This document shows positions 20,901 through 34,100 of a stretch of 64,000 nucleotides of DNA, piece by piece. The translations under genes were made by a program, and so were the position numbers. Location: positions 33,254,770 through 33,318,769 of the forward strand of contig OZ020484.1 in the NCBI GenBank assembly GCA_963971405.1, given 5' to 3'. Each line of letters begins with the position of its first letter. The stretch's first letter is position 1. Origin of the DNA: Psococerastis gibbosa. Its lineage: Eukaryota > Arthropoda > Insecta > Psocodea > Psocidae. The notes under the pieces are model-generated. The model worked only from the letters and a program-made list of their open reading frames with translations, was not told where the DNA came from and did not search any database.

Positions 20901-23900
20901 TGGATCAGCCCTTGAGGAGTGAACCAGTCTGCTAATGGCTAGAAATTCATTCGGAAACAATATCAACAATAATTCCCAAAAACCGAAAGGGTGGTTGCCT
21001 GTGCAAGGCCACACGGCAATTAAGTAATTAATAGTCCTTCAAGAATAGAAAAAAATTTAACAGAATTACCGTTGCTTTGACGTTTTTCGTCATTTTCCTT
21101 GGAGCTTGGAGACTGCTGCTCTGAAAATGGAAGTCATGCTCTTGCCGGAGGTTTTTTGAGCCCTCAGTCCGTCTGTCTTCCTCTGGATTATTACATACAG
21201 AAGACAATACTTTTCGTTCCTAATCACCGAAGTATGTTAGTTTCCATTTCTTAACCGTCAGCAGCATCTCGGCTTCTGTATCCATTCGCCTCTTGACCTC
21301 GGCATTAGAGACATGATCTCTCCATGATATGCGCGGTATTTGTCTGTACATATCAATATTTCAAACGCAGTGCTTCAGTTCTCCATAACTCCTTCCATCC
21401 CTCCATGCCATAAGAACAAAGGAGCACAAGACATTTCACCATTTCATGGGCTACTTATAAGAGTGGGCTTTTTTTGGGAATGCAAACCTGTTCGGTTTTG
21501 TTACTCTATTTAACACCTACAGCATACCTGAATGTAGAAATCACCGAATGAATGGTTCCGCAGAAAAAATATTTTATTAGTCATTTTTCATGAAAATTGA
21601 CTTATTTTTAATTTTAATTATAATATTTTTACCCCTATATAAGCAAACTATCAAGAGGCAAGTGACCCACCTCGTTTTCTTAACATTAATAACGACTACA
21701 AAATATGTGAATTTAAAAGAAATCGTTGGAGCCGTTTTTGAGATTTAATTTTTTTAGGCGTTTTTTGGAGTTTTTTGAGAATAAAGCCCCCCAATTTTGA
21801 GTTAGCCCAAAATAAAAATAAAAATGGTCCCGAGGTACGATTTTTGTGAACTTACATGCCAAATTTCATCAAAATCGACCGAGTAGATTGCCTAGAAATA
21901 GATGAACAGACAGAGCGACAGACAAACAGACAGACAGGCAGACAAAACCACTTTTTTGGGTTCCTGGGACCTCAAAACGTGTAAATCCGTTGAAATCTCA
22001 GTGTCGAAAATGTTGACCGTCACAAAGCTTTCCTTATACTACCTATAAATAGGAAAGCAATAGACAATTTTCTTTCTTTCTTCTTTCTTTCATACTCAAT
22101 CCATTCCGACACATATGTATATTCCCTCCTATATATAACTCTAATACTTACCTTCAGCCTTCGGACAGTCTTTCCACTGTTATTCCTCACAATAACAGTC
22201 ACTCGAACGCTCTCCCCTTGGTGATACACGCCCTTATCGAGTGACGCCTCCAGTTCCACGCGGCCTTCGCTCAGCAAAAAGGGCTTATCTACCGTTGCAC
22301 GTGGAGGATCACTTAGTGCTGTCGACTGGTCAATTATTATACTAGGTTTCCTATTTCCGGTGGACACTAATGATGAAACCTGAAAATAATTGAAAATGTT
22401 TAACAATAATTGTCCCCGAAGGCGTTCGAAGTTATCGTAGTAGGATGCAGCCCCCACCTTTGTACCGCGGTCCAAAATCCATAGGGTCGTTGGCATTGAA
22501 CAAAGGACCAACGGACCACTTTAAGTAGGCCTAGGTTCATAAAAAGTCCTTGAGAACATTATTATAATAATGCTGCCTACAGGTGCTACCTGACCACGAT
22601 AGGATGACACTCGGAACCATAGCCTGCCAATCGAAATAAGCAGACTGGCATCCCTATGCTTATACATAGGTTGCAGTATTTCAGGACTTTGTGATTTTTT
22701 TCATGAAATCACAGGATCGAAGCTACAAAATATTTGCGTCCCACTTTCGGATTTTGGCCACTTGGTAGCGCTTGGGTGTTTCCCGCACAAATTTAAAAAT
22801 TGAAATGTAGTAGTCAATATCAATTTAATGTGTCGTTTCATATTAATAAATCCATAATGACCCAAATTTAATGAAACCAACTAGATTTTTGTATCATTCG
22901 CACACCTACGCCTATCTACAGTACAATGGTCAATGAATAATTTAAAAAAAAAATGCTCGTGGTATCCTACGGAGTATGTATAAATGTATGGAAGTATCAC
23001 ATACAATACTTCAAATTATGTTCCAACATGAGTTTAGAATGAGTTCTGTACTTTACGTTACGGCAAGCATTCACTAGGGCCTTTTCGTACAGGTCACTGA
23101 GGGTTTAACATTTTAAACAAAAACCCTGTATGAGAAAGTGGCAAAAAACGTCTTTGCGTCGTTTTCATTAAACATACTGTCACAGTAGACCATGTATTGG
23201 ACATTTTCACAACCCCTATTTATTCACACAGGTAGTTCCTCACTAACGCAATACGGTGACACCCACCTTCCTTTTGACTCTGTAAGCCATGGGTGACAAG
23301 TGAAAACTCAAGGTGAGTTCCATGAAAAAGGCTTTTAAAATACAGCATAATGCAATAACATTAGTGTAATAACAAATATAGCCTACAGTAATTTACAGTG
23401 AAGAGGAAGGAACACAACTAATATTTTTGACTTTTTCCTTCTGGTAGGAATTGTCTTGCATTGACTTGAAGTTTCCACTCGAATTTCCTTGCTTCAACAT
23501 TTTCTCTGACGGGACGAGAAGCTTCCTCTGCTCCTGTTCCTCGAAATCTGTTGCCCTGAAAATGTCAATAATATTAGCCTACCGATACATACCAATTAAA
23601 ATAAGACAACCTATTTTGTTTTAGTTAATGTATGCTGCAGTGGGCCCATAGTGGGAAGTCACTGTCAAAAATTATTACTTCGCAAGCCCCATGCATGCAA
23701 AGGCTTAAAAATGCTTCTCGTAGGCTGTACAGTTACTTAATTGCTGTACTCAGGTGTGTTTGGGGGTGTGTTAAGTGACTTAATTTGGCTACAAGACGGC
23801 AACAATGCAACACATACAACATTTTAAGAAGAATTTAAGCTATTGTGGGTTGAATATAAATTACTAACTTACCTTTTAGAAGTATTATTGTAGGCCTACT

Positions 23901-26900
23901 GTAATTAACATAATGTTTAGTATCGTATAGTGTGAATAAGTTTTCAATCCTACAACTGAACTTATTTTATTAGTAATGTAGGTATTGCTGTAGAGATAGA
24001 AATAATAAATAATTTTTATAATTTTTGTTTATCAAAAACCCACTCATTACTGCTGCGTTGTTTTTGTTTTGAATATGAATGTTGACTTCAAAACAGGCAG
24101 CCAATAGTAGGCCAAGTTTTATAGAACGTTCGAATACACTCACAATTGTTTCTTAATAAATTAATTTGATTGGTTAAAACTGGGACGCAAATATTTTGTG
24201 ACTCGGCTCATGTGATTTTCCTAGTTGGAATCACAGACGGCCCTATACCGACTAGCATTCTATAGTTAATATTATTCTATGCTCGGAACACTTAAAAAAT
24301 CGAATAAGCTCGGTGTTCCGCTGGTGCAAGTTTTCGAATAAACAAAGTGTTCCTAGTACCATCATATCATGGTCGGTTAGTTGTTGTATGACAATTTTGA
24401 AATTAGATGATATGTTTTCGTGACCTTATGAACCTTTTGATGGCACGAATGTACACATAACCTGTCTCATTTATTAACGTATTAGAGCAATTAAATTCAA
24501 GGAGGTAATAAAGTTGGGAATAATTAGACAACTCAATTTGTTAATGGGGACTCCAATTTATCATGGAGAGGCAATAACCTGAATATTTGCCAATTCGCGT
24601 GTAATGACGAAGAGTTCTAATGGATGAAGGAGCTAGAGACAACTCAGACAACTTAGGGGGACTTTCCAACTCAGGGAGGATTCGAGAATTTGTCCAGTTA
24701 TGTATTATCTGTAAGGGGTACATTACTTGTCGCTAAAGTTTTCATTTAACTTGCAGAGGATCTGCCACTTCAGCTGACAAATACTTCGTAAACAAGCGAG
24801 ACCTATGTAGGTATGTTTGACTCAATTAATAAATTCCGTGTGCCACAGCTGATAATAATTAAACAATATATGTACAAGCTTTCGTAGTAATTTGCATTTT
24901 CGCAACTTGAAGATTATTACTTCAGAAAAACACGATAAAATGAACGCATTAAGCAGATTTCATAGTGTTGACTATTCTCATTTAGATTGAAATCCCTATT
25001 TAGCTTTACATGATACTACTACAGGACTACTATAGGGAATCGCAGTACAGTAGTATTCCGTTGCCTTGTGCACCTTATGCCGTCGACTCTTCATTGAGTT
25101 CCTCGATCTTCATTGCCAGTTTCCCAATCCCAGGACAACAAAGTGCCCTTCGCAGAAAAGATGACTGTGTTTTTCAGGCTCAATCTCGGTCACCTATGTG
25201 TTTATTACGCGCTTCCATCTTCACCACGAAGAGGTACAAAATAGGGATTTTCCCGTATTAGCCTCTGAGACCATAATGCATTACTCAGCAGCTCAGCTAC
25301 TTCAAAGGTTTATCGCTTGCAAACAATTTAATTGAGTGTAAGAGAAGGTTTTATAGCCCTAACTCCACTAGATTGCGCTTAGTCATAGAACACAGTCATT
25401 TTTATTATTTATTTATTGTGGATAAGGTTAGGTATGTTAAATTTTCTATATAAATCAGGCGTCAGCCTGATTCAACATATGGCGGGAATACTTTTGCCAT
25501 GACTTGTCTCTAATGATTTATGGGATTTTTTGAAAAGAAAAAAATTAATCGGGGAAGAACAGGGGAAATGCGTCTCATGGAGTACTACCCAAACGATAGG
25601 GGAAGTATTATCAGTGCGATCTTCACGCTACGTCGAAGATCATAAGAGCTACTCGGAGCCACAAATAGAACTCACTCCTCCCCCCCCCCCATCTCCCATA
25701 TTCCGATGCCTCTCTTTGCAATGTTCCCCTACATCATGTTGTTCAGTTCACAATTTCACATTTCGCTCCATTGAATTGTAGAAAATAACACCTCATCCCA
25801 ACACCAGATATCACATCTTCGGTTGTTCATTTACTGTACAATGAGTTACCTTATAGTATAATAGTATATTTCCAGATTAAAATATAATACAATGCATCAT
25901 GCTTGGTATAAATCATTTTCTACCGCAAGGTGTGCGGTTTTACATCTGGCTATAAAATAATGATTGAATTATTTACATGTATCCAGTTAAATAAAATACA
26001 AATTGAACATAATTAAAAATTAAATGGAGCGTTACTTCATTAAATTAAATTGCCTAACGTTAAATATGAGGACGGAAAGCTGGGATATGGAGGGGGTGGT
26101 ATGGTGGGGTAGGATTAAGAGTTTTAGTTGATGTTAATTTTACTGTTATAACAAGGGGAAAATTCTCGATAGGTTAGAGAGTAGGCCTATAGAAATAAAC
26201 AAGGCTTTACACAGTAACGAAAATCAAACCAACAAGATAATGTTCCAAAATTGCTCCTCACTCCTAATGTTACAATACAATAATTTTTCATTGGCGTAAA
26301 TTCCCAAAATTTCTGGGGGGGGGGGGGCTTTAGGACCCCAAGACCTTGATCGCCGGGAGAGAAAAAAAATGATAAATGGGCCCAAATTAGTGAGGTTTTA
26401 CGCATATTATTCCCTGGAGAAAGGGGAGCCCGGGGGTCCCCCCGGAGAAAAAAATAATTGGGCTCAAATTAGTGAGGTTTTATATTGTATCCTCGAGAAA
26501 AGGGGGCCCGGAGAAAAAAATTGATGAATAGGCCCAAATTAGGGAGGTTTTACGCATTTTGCAAGCTGTACAGTTGAGATTTTACAGACGAAAAAACCTA
26601 CCACTGAGGGGGGCCCGGGGGTCTCCCCGAAGAACAATTTTGAAAAAATAGGTCTGAAATATTGGGGTTTAAACTTTTTAAGTATTTTGAGTAACATATT
26701 TTTGTGAAAGTACTTGGTTAATATGTTGATTTTTTTCATGATGTCTTTCCTGTGCAATAAGCATACCAAAAGTTAATTTCCCTTTCAATATTGTGGATAC
26801 TATGCCTTTCGCCTCCATAACGTCTTTGACAACAAAAATCCTGGGGGGGGGGGCAGGACCTCCTATTTACGCCAACGGTTGCAAGCAGTACAATTGAGAT

Positions 26901-29900
26901 ATTATAACGATGAATAAACCCAACATTGCGGGGGGGGGGGGGTGGTCTGGGGGTCTCCCTCGAAGAAAAATTTGGAAAATATAGCTCAGAAGTATTGGGG
27001 TTTTCAGTATTTTGAGTAATATATTTTTTGTGAAAGTACTTGGTCAATATGTTGATTTTTTCCATGTAAAATAAGCATACTACGAATTAATTTCCCTTTC
27101 ATCATTGTGGAACTATGCCTTTAGCCTCCATAACGTCTTTCTCACCAGAAATCCGGGGGGGGCTAAGCCCCCCCCCCCAGGACCCCCTATTTACGCCAAT
27201 GTAATTTTTATATTTCCATAAAAGCGTAAAGTGACATTAACAATAATATGCTGCAGGACTCAGCCCGTGTGCAGCTTAAATTTGTAAAAAAGCTTAATCT
27301 ACGTGAATGTAAGTAAGTCAGTTAGTAAGTTGTTCAGTCTTCGTTAACTCGTTGAGATTTGTTTTTAGATATTTTCGAAATATGTTCAATTGTGTAATAG
27401 TTTTTACGTATGTCGGGAGTCTGTTATAGTGCGTTAGTCCTACGTACTTGGCCTGTCGTTGTATGTATGTCAGTCTCGTGAGGGGTACTTGTAGTGGTTG
27501 TGTATCCATATATCTAGTGACGTAATAGTGCTGTACTTGTGGTATTCTGTGTTTGTTTTTAAATGTATGTGATATTGCTTCTATGATAAATAACTGTTTT
27601 ACTGTGGGTATTTCAGCTAATTTATGGAGCTCTTTACTTGGGAAAGTATTCTCTTTTTTATGTATGACTTTTAGTATTTTTCTTTAGGTGATATTTACTC
27701 CTTCACTTACATTTTGGTAAGCTCCGACCCATATTATAATTCCATAATTTAAGTGTGACTGCACTAATGCATGATAGACACTGGTTAGCTCTTTTATATT
27801 CAAGACCTGTGTAGTTGGTAAAACGTATATATGTTTTTTCTCAATTTTGCAACCACACTTAAAATGTGCTCTTCCCATTTAATTTTACTATCGAATGTTA
27901 TTCCAAAGTATTTGGCAGAGTTGACTTTCGTAATATCTTGGACTTCGGATGAATTTTTCATGATTGTATTCGTAGTGTTTGTCGTAATTCTGTTTGGCTT
28001 CTTTGCTATGATTGGCTCGTTGTATATTGACTCCATGTATATAGTTTTTTTTAATTTGATTGTTAGGAGATTGGTTCTGAGCCATTTTTTTATTTATTTT
28101 TAAGAAATCTTCATTTGCATTTTCGTATAGGTTTATTCTATTTTTATTATTAATTAATACTATGCGCGTATCATCTGCAAAAGAGCTGATTTTTCCGTGT
28201 GTTTTTAGGTGTAAGAAATCATTTAGGTTTAATTAAACAGCAATGATTATGTTCCCAATCCCACCCACCTCCTACCAATTAACATTGTATCCCCCACCCC
28301 CCTCTCCCCACTTTGTATGTATATATTGGCGCGTTTTCATATGTTTGTTCAGTCTGATGATGGTATATCTTACCGAAACCGGTCACTTATTATGTATTTT
28401 ATTGTGGATCAGTTGCGTCTTATTTTTTTCAATAATTTTAAGCATAATGAAGTTCCACGAAGTCACTTTGGATAATCTCACTATGCCCCGCTGACTAACT
28501 ACGATAAGAGAGATTGCGGCCATATATAAAGCTGCCACCAGCCTATATCCCCGGGGCCCAAAACCAAAACAGAAGGTAGTCTTCCTGATCGATTGCCAAT
28601 CAGCAACAAAGCTACTGACTGCACTAAGACACTACTCAGTCGGTCAAGACTATCCATACTTTCCATGGATTCCAAGCCACATTGGGATCAACGGAAACGA
28701 GAAACCTGATGAACTGGCAAAACTGGGCACTTCAGCAACCATTCTGCTCTCAATCATTAACACCCGCCAAGTCAGCGATCAGTCAAGCCAACAGGACCTG
28801 GTCAAAAGCGCACTATTCCGGAATTAGCCCAGGGAAAAGCTGAGCCAGCCTGATCAACAACCCAAACCAATCTCAAAGTCACTGCCAAGGGCCGAAGGTG
28901 TCATGGCATTCAGGACCACCACTGGTCCCTCATCTGCACTGCATTGGGGTCTTTGAATCAGAACCGTGTACCCTACGTGACGAATCAAAGATGGACGCTT
29001 CCCACCCATCTAACTGTCATGATCAGGCACTCGACCCAAAGACAGAGAACAACGGCTTCGTGGATACATCTCGCCTATACTGGTCTGCACGTCACAAAAT
29101 GGCTAACCTGTCAACGTTGGCTAATAAGAGTAAGGAAGTAAGATTTCCGTGGTAAAAAACGCAAACGGGTTGTTTACGAACTGAACAATAACACCGGGGG
29201 TTAAAGATTAGATAATTAGCCAGGGGTGTTCATAGGGGCCTTTAATCTAGATAGTAAAGTAAAGTAAATTCGTGTCGGGGTGGTACTACCCGTGGTACAG
29301 GAGTTTTCAGGTTGCATCAACAGCCTCCTGTTTAACCTATCGACAGTCAGGGAAGACTGCCGGGACCGCCGGCTTTACATGCCCTCCGAAGCATGGTAGT
29401 CAGAAGATAAATAATTGTACCACTAGAAAATTTTGGCATTCGGGTGGGACTCGAACCAGTCACCTTCTGGATGATAGTCCGAGTCGTTACCTCTACGCCA
29501 TTCTGACTACTATCTAGATAGTGAAGTGCGGATACTGAATTTGCAGTTTCAGTTTACGGAAAAGTTGTAGACAGAAACGAAATTGATTTTCCAGCATTTC
29601 CCGATATATTAAACAAAGAGGTCAGAGGTGTCAGGAAGTATCTCGTAGCTAAATGGCTTTCATGTGCATTATATACTTGATAACACATGCGGTGCTAATT
29701 TTCACACTAATTGAGTGCAAAGCTGAATGTCGTGGCAGCAGGCAGATAACGCAAATTTCCGAACGAATGCATTAATAATTTATTACCTGAATATGGTGAA
29801 CTCAACCATTCCAAATTTCAAATTTGGAATTCGCCAATTGCACTTCTATGCTCTCAATATTATGAAACAAAAGCTATGGTTCTCATTATCATTATGCATT

Positions 29901-31150
29901 TATTGCAAAGTGGTGACACAAAGCAGGGACAGATCCAGCCCATTTGGGGGGGGGGGGTCAAAATAGAAAAAAACATATGTAGTATCTATTAAATCAGACC
30001 ATAATCAGAGAATAATAAATTAACTTACAATAGATTTATCAAATTTACTTACCAACCCTGCCCCCCACTGGATCCGTCCATGATACAAAGTCATAATATG
30101 TTTTGGATACTAGGGTGTAGGGACGGGAAAAAGCAACGAGGCACTACGTTAAGGAACAGATCTATTCAAAATCATTCATTTGCATTGCATTGTAATCCCT
30201 CCCCACCCTACAATGGTATTGCAGATGAAAAAGGTTTCACATACTTTTGCGTTAACGCTTTTCAATAGGCTGGAATGCTTGTTTTTATTTTCCATATGGT
30301 CAGTCGGCCCGTCCGTTGGCCATTAATGTTGTGAGGCAGCGTTTTTGATCATTTCAGTGGATTGGAGTTATGTGCATCAGTTTAGTGGAAAAGCTGGAGA
30401 GCTGGGATGAAATCGGGTGCAGCTCTGGAAAACATTTCAAAGGTTGAGAGCGAAAAGAGAGCTGTTCACCTCGTAAAAATGAAATGATCAAATACATCCA
30501 AGATTGTTTTTAGAAGCAATACTTTTATATTTGAGAAAATGTCGATATCGGATAGTTTATCTGTTTATCCTACATAAGCAGCCACCCGTGAAGAAATATC
30601 TGTTTTGTCTGATCTCGTGAAGAGTGCGATTTTTAAAATAAAATATTCGATATTGGGCTGATATTCTGCACTCCTGTGGAGCTCCCGTATGCTTGTAATC
30701 GTATTAGTAGGTACCTGAATACCTGATACAGGAAGTGACTTCAAATTAAATAATTAAATTTGAATAAAAATTATTGTTTTTAGTGAAACTTTTTATGTGA
30801 GTGCTCTGTAGCAATTGTGATGAGCAATTTTTTGTGCAACAAAAATAATCAGGTTTGTGTTATTTTAGAGGGGATGGTTTAGTATTGCAGTTGTCCACTA
30901 GGTGTCGCGTTTAGGTTGAGTAGTAAACACAGAGTATACTGTTGTAGGTCGACGATGACGGGTCGAAACCGGTCGTGTTTTTGTTTTATCGTAATATTGA
31001 CAAAGATATAATTTATTTAAAAAAATGTAGGCCTAGGCCTTTTCAAAATATTACAAAGGTAAAAAGGAGGCGATTTTATTTATTATTTTGTAGGAGAATA
31101 TTACGTATATTTGTAAGTTCTAGGCCTACTAAGGTTTTTCCTGTGGAATT

Positions 31151-31199
<49 letters not shown>

Positions 31200-34100
31200 G
31201 ACCATTTGGGTATGAGATTGTCTCTTAGGCGCCCATTCCACCGACCGGCTAGGGCTATTTACAAAAACGGTGACGTGGTAGCAGACATTCAAGACTTAGG
31301 CGGGGTTTCCACCGACCTCGCATTGCAGAATTGACGGAAATGTTTAATTTCCTCCATGCCATAGTTAAAATTGATCAATGATCATACAGTAAAACCACAA
31401 ACAAACAAACTAAAATTAAAAAATGGCGTCATGTGATATGTTAAGTACAAACATTTTAATAGATTTCTATAAAAAGAAAAATTCTAATTTCCGTCAATGT
31501 CATTTGCATTCTGCAATGCGAGATCGGTGGAAACGACACCTAAGTCTTGAATGTCTGCTACCACGTCACGGTTTTTGTAAATAGCCCTAGCCGGTCGGTG
31601 GAATGGGCGTCTTAACCATAATGTTGAACACTATGGTACAATGTAACACCAACACTCCGTGGATAGCAGCTACGGTACATTCATTCATTAAATTTAACCC
31701 AGCCCTTTCTAAGACTTAAAATAACTTACCACTGACGGGTTTTCATAAATAGGGGAGTACGGGGCTTGCTGGATCACGCGTATCCCCATTCGCACGATAC
31801 TGCGCCTGTGGACTTTCTCCTCTGGTCTTTCAGCTGAAAAAACACAACAATTAATAATTGTGAAGAAACAGTAGATCCAGGCTGTTGGGCCGTGGTCACT
31901 TGCTATGGAGCCGCCGAGGTACAGCCTTCGAAGTCTACGCCGCGCCAATGTCGACTAATGTTGACGAAACGTTTGTAACTTCACTTTCAGATCGATATCA
32001 GGCCGGATTCTAGTGTTTCTTCAACTGACTCCAGCCGTGAAAACCTTTGCAATCACATTAAATTGATAATTGTTTATAACTAATATTAATAATAATAATG
32101 ATTGTTTCTTGTTGCACTAAAGAAACATAGGAGGTATCCATCAAACATGCTTTTTATTGAACTAAATGTACCTACTATATCATTCACATATAAATCTGCC
32201 TCATTATCTTTATTACCATCAAATAAACTTAAGTTGCCTCCTGTGGTAGAGCACAGTTACACCACCAGAGTAATATCAAACAAATCGGTCTCTCTACTCA
32301 CAATAAATAAATCCTTTGCTTTTCACTCCCCTCACTACAATGTCGTAAAACTGTACAATTCTCTACCAATTGAAATTAAGTCACAAATCAATCATGAAAA
32401 GAAATTTAAGAAATCCATCAAGTCATGGCTAAGATCCCTTCATTAATCCATTACCTTAATTTAGGCTTATGTTAAAACAAAAAATGTTACAATAATTAAA
32501 ATAATTAAATTTCGATTTCCTACTTTCTATTGTTACTTTTTATCTAGAAAAAGCTATTAATATACATAACAATATAAGCAAGAGTGTTATTTTAACTATA
32601 CTGCTCATTAATCCTCCTGTTACACATGTTTGTTCACGTCACTCCCCTAATGCTCAACCAAATGGTTTTATTATGGGAAGCCCACCATCTCATTACCTAC
32701 CTATGTATTGTATGTGATTTTGTATTCTTATCACTAATTTGTGGGATACTGAGTTAGATTTTGATTTTTTGTTTTGTTTTAATTGAATTAAATTTCTTTC
32801 TTTCTTTTCTTTATTGCACTAGGCTCCCCTAGCGGAGTTAGGGCTTTCGGGCCCTTTCTTACACTCAACTAGAGGGCTAGTTAATTATTGTTACAGAGCT
32901 GTAAATACAAAAATAGTTGCAATACACAAAAAATGATAACACTCATTCACATTCACATATTAAATTATATCGTAGTAAAACATACCTAAAAATATTATAG
33001 ACAGAATAATGTTCTGCAACTACTAGTAGAATAGACCAAATCTTGTAGAACTTGCTTAGTAAATTAAATAAAAGTCAATAAAAACTACAGATTTTGGATG
33101 AGTGAGTTTTCTACGTTTCCTATTCTCTTAACATGGAAAAAATGCGAGAAGCCTACAACAATATACCTCCTATCCCATTAATGAAGCCATGAAGAGTTAG
33201 TGAAATATAGGAATTAATTTAATTTGTACATTCCAGCATTCAACTCCCACATTTCACCTATAGGCCTAATACCATTTCTATAATTCCTGAGTATGAACTG
33301 ATTATTGGCAAACTGTACAATACTGTATTATTTGAAAATATTTCAATACTTTTCCGATGCTTAATTTAATTTCAGCTCTCAATCCAACTTGAAAATTCCT
33401 GAGCACATGTAGGAACGTTATTCGTGTTTAAATGAAATTGACTATTCAGCAGTGAGGTACAATATATAGGCCGTGTAGAGTGTGTACGTTCGGCACAGTC
33501 CAGTTGATAAACCTGACATCAATACTATGAAATGGAGAGTCGAGGTTCGAACTCAAGACAGAAGGAAAAACGTTCCACCTGATCAGAAAGCCGTGAACGA
33601 ATGGTTAGAGAGTTTGCATAGCTTGCGAGAGAACGATAGTTCAAAACCTCAAGGGCATCGGATTTACTCAATAATTCAGAGAATACAAGAGCATTGAGTC
33701 AATCATCCAGAAACCATCATACCTTTTCATGACTAAACCGAAACCGATTGTGTATTTTATTGATTATAAAGCAAAACTTTGCAAAGTTATTTTATTCACA
33801 ATGAGTGACAGTAAGTTTTACAAAGTTAATGAGAAGACTATGTATATGACTAAGCCTGATGATGGAAGTAACATCCACTTCCGAAACATCACCCTCTTCC
33901 TCTGGGTTCTCCCCTGAGGGTTCCGCCTTATTTGTTCGATGACCGTGAGGTACCTGCCTCTAATGACTACTAACACAGCAGGCATTAAAAATCCAAGTAA
34001 TCCTTTGAATAATAATCGCCATTAAATTGGGTAGATCCTGGTCCCAATCCAATACACCAAAAACCGCCAAAAACGACTAAAAAACTTTTGGCTTGTACTA

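Larger units (their letters stand above)
20330..21060 (+). repeat. Dispersed repeat H, interrupted by nested hAT elements
   Basis: Pieces 20330-20407 and 20915-21060 join at the 8-bp duplication AGGAGTGA. Together they match the repeat seen at 38373-38525 and, better preserved, at 59777-59890 (-). Here the frame is lost. Confidence 0.55.

Noticed and set aside
30947-30973. Second hammerhead-like site (GTCGAAACCGGTCGTG)
   Set aside because: The CTGANGA core is missing (ACGATGA) and stem II cannot form well; treated as a decayed relative only.
33482-33697. 71-codon + strand frame in an arrestin intron
   Set aside because: No recognisable family, no splice or start context, no second copy; kept only as a note in the intron entry.
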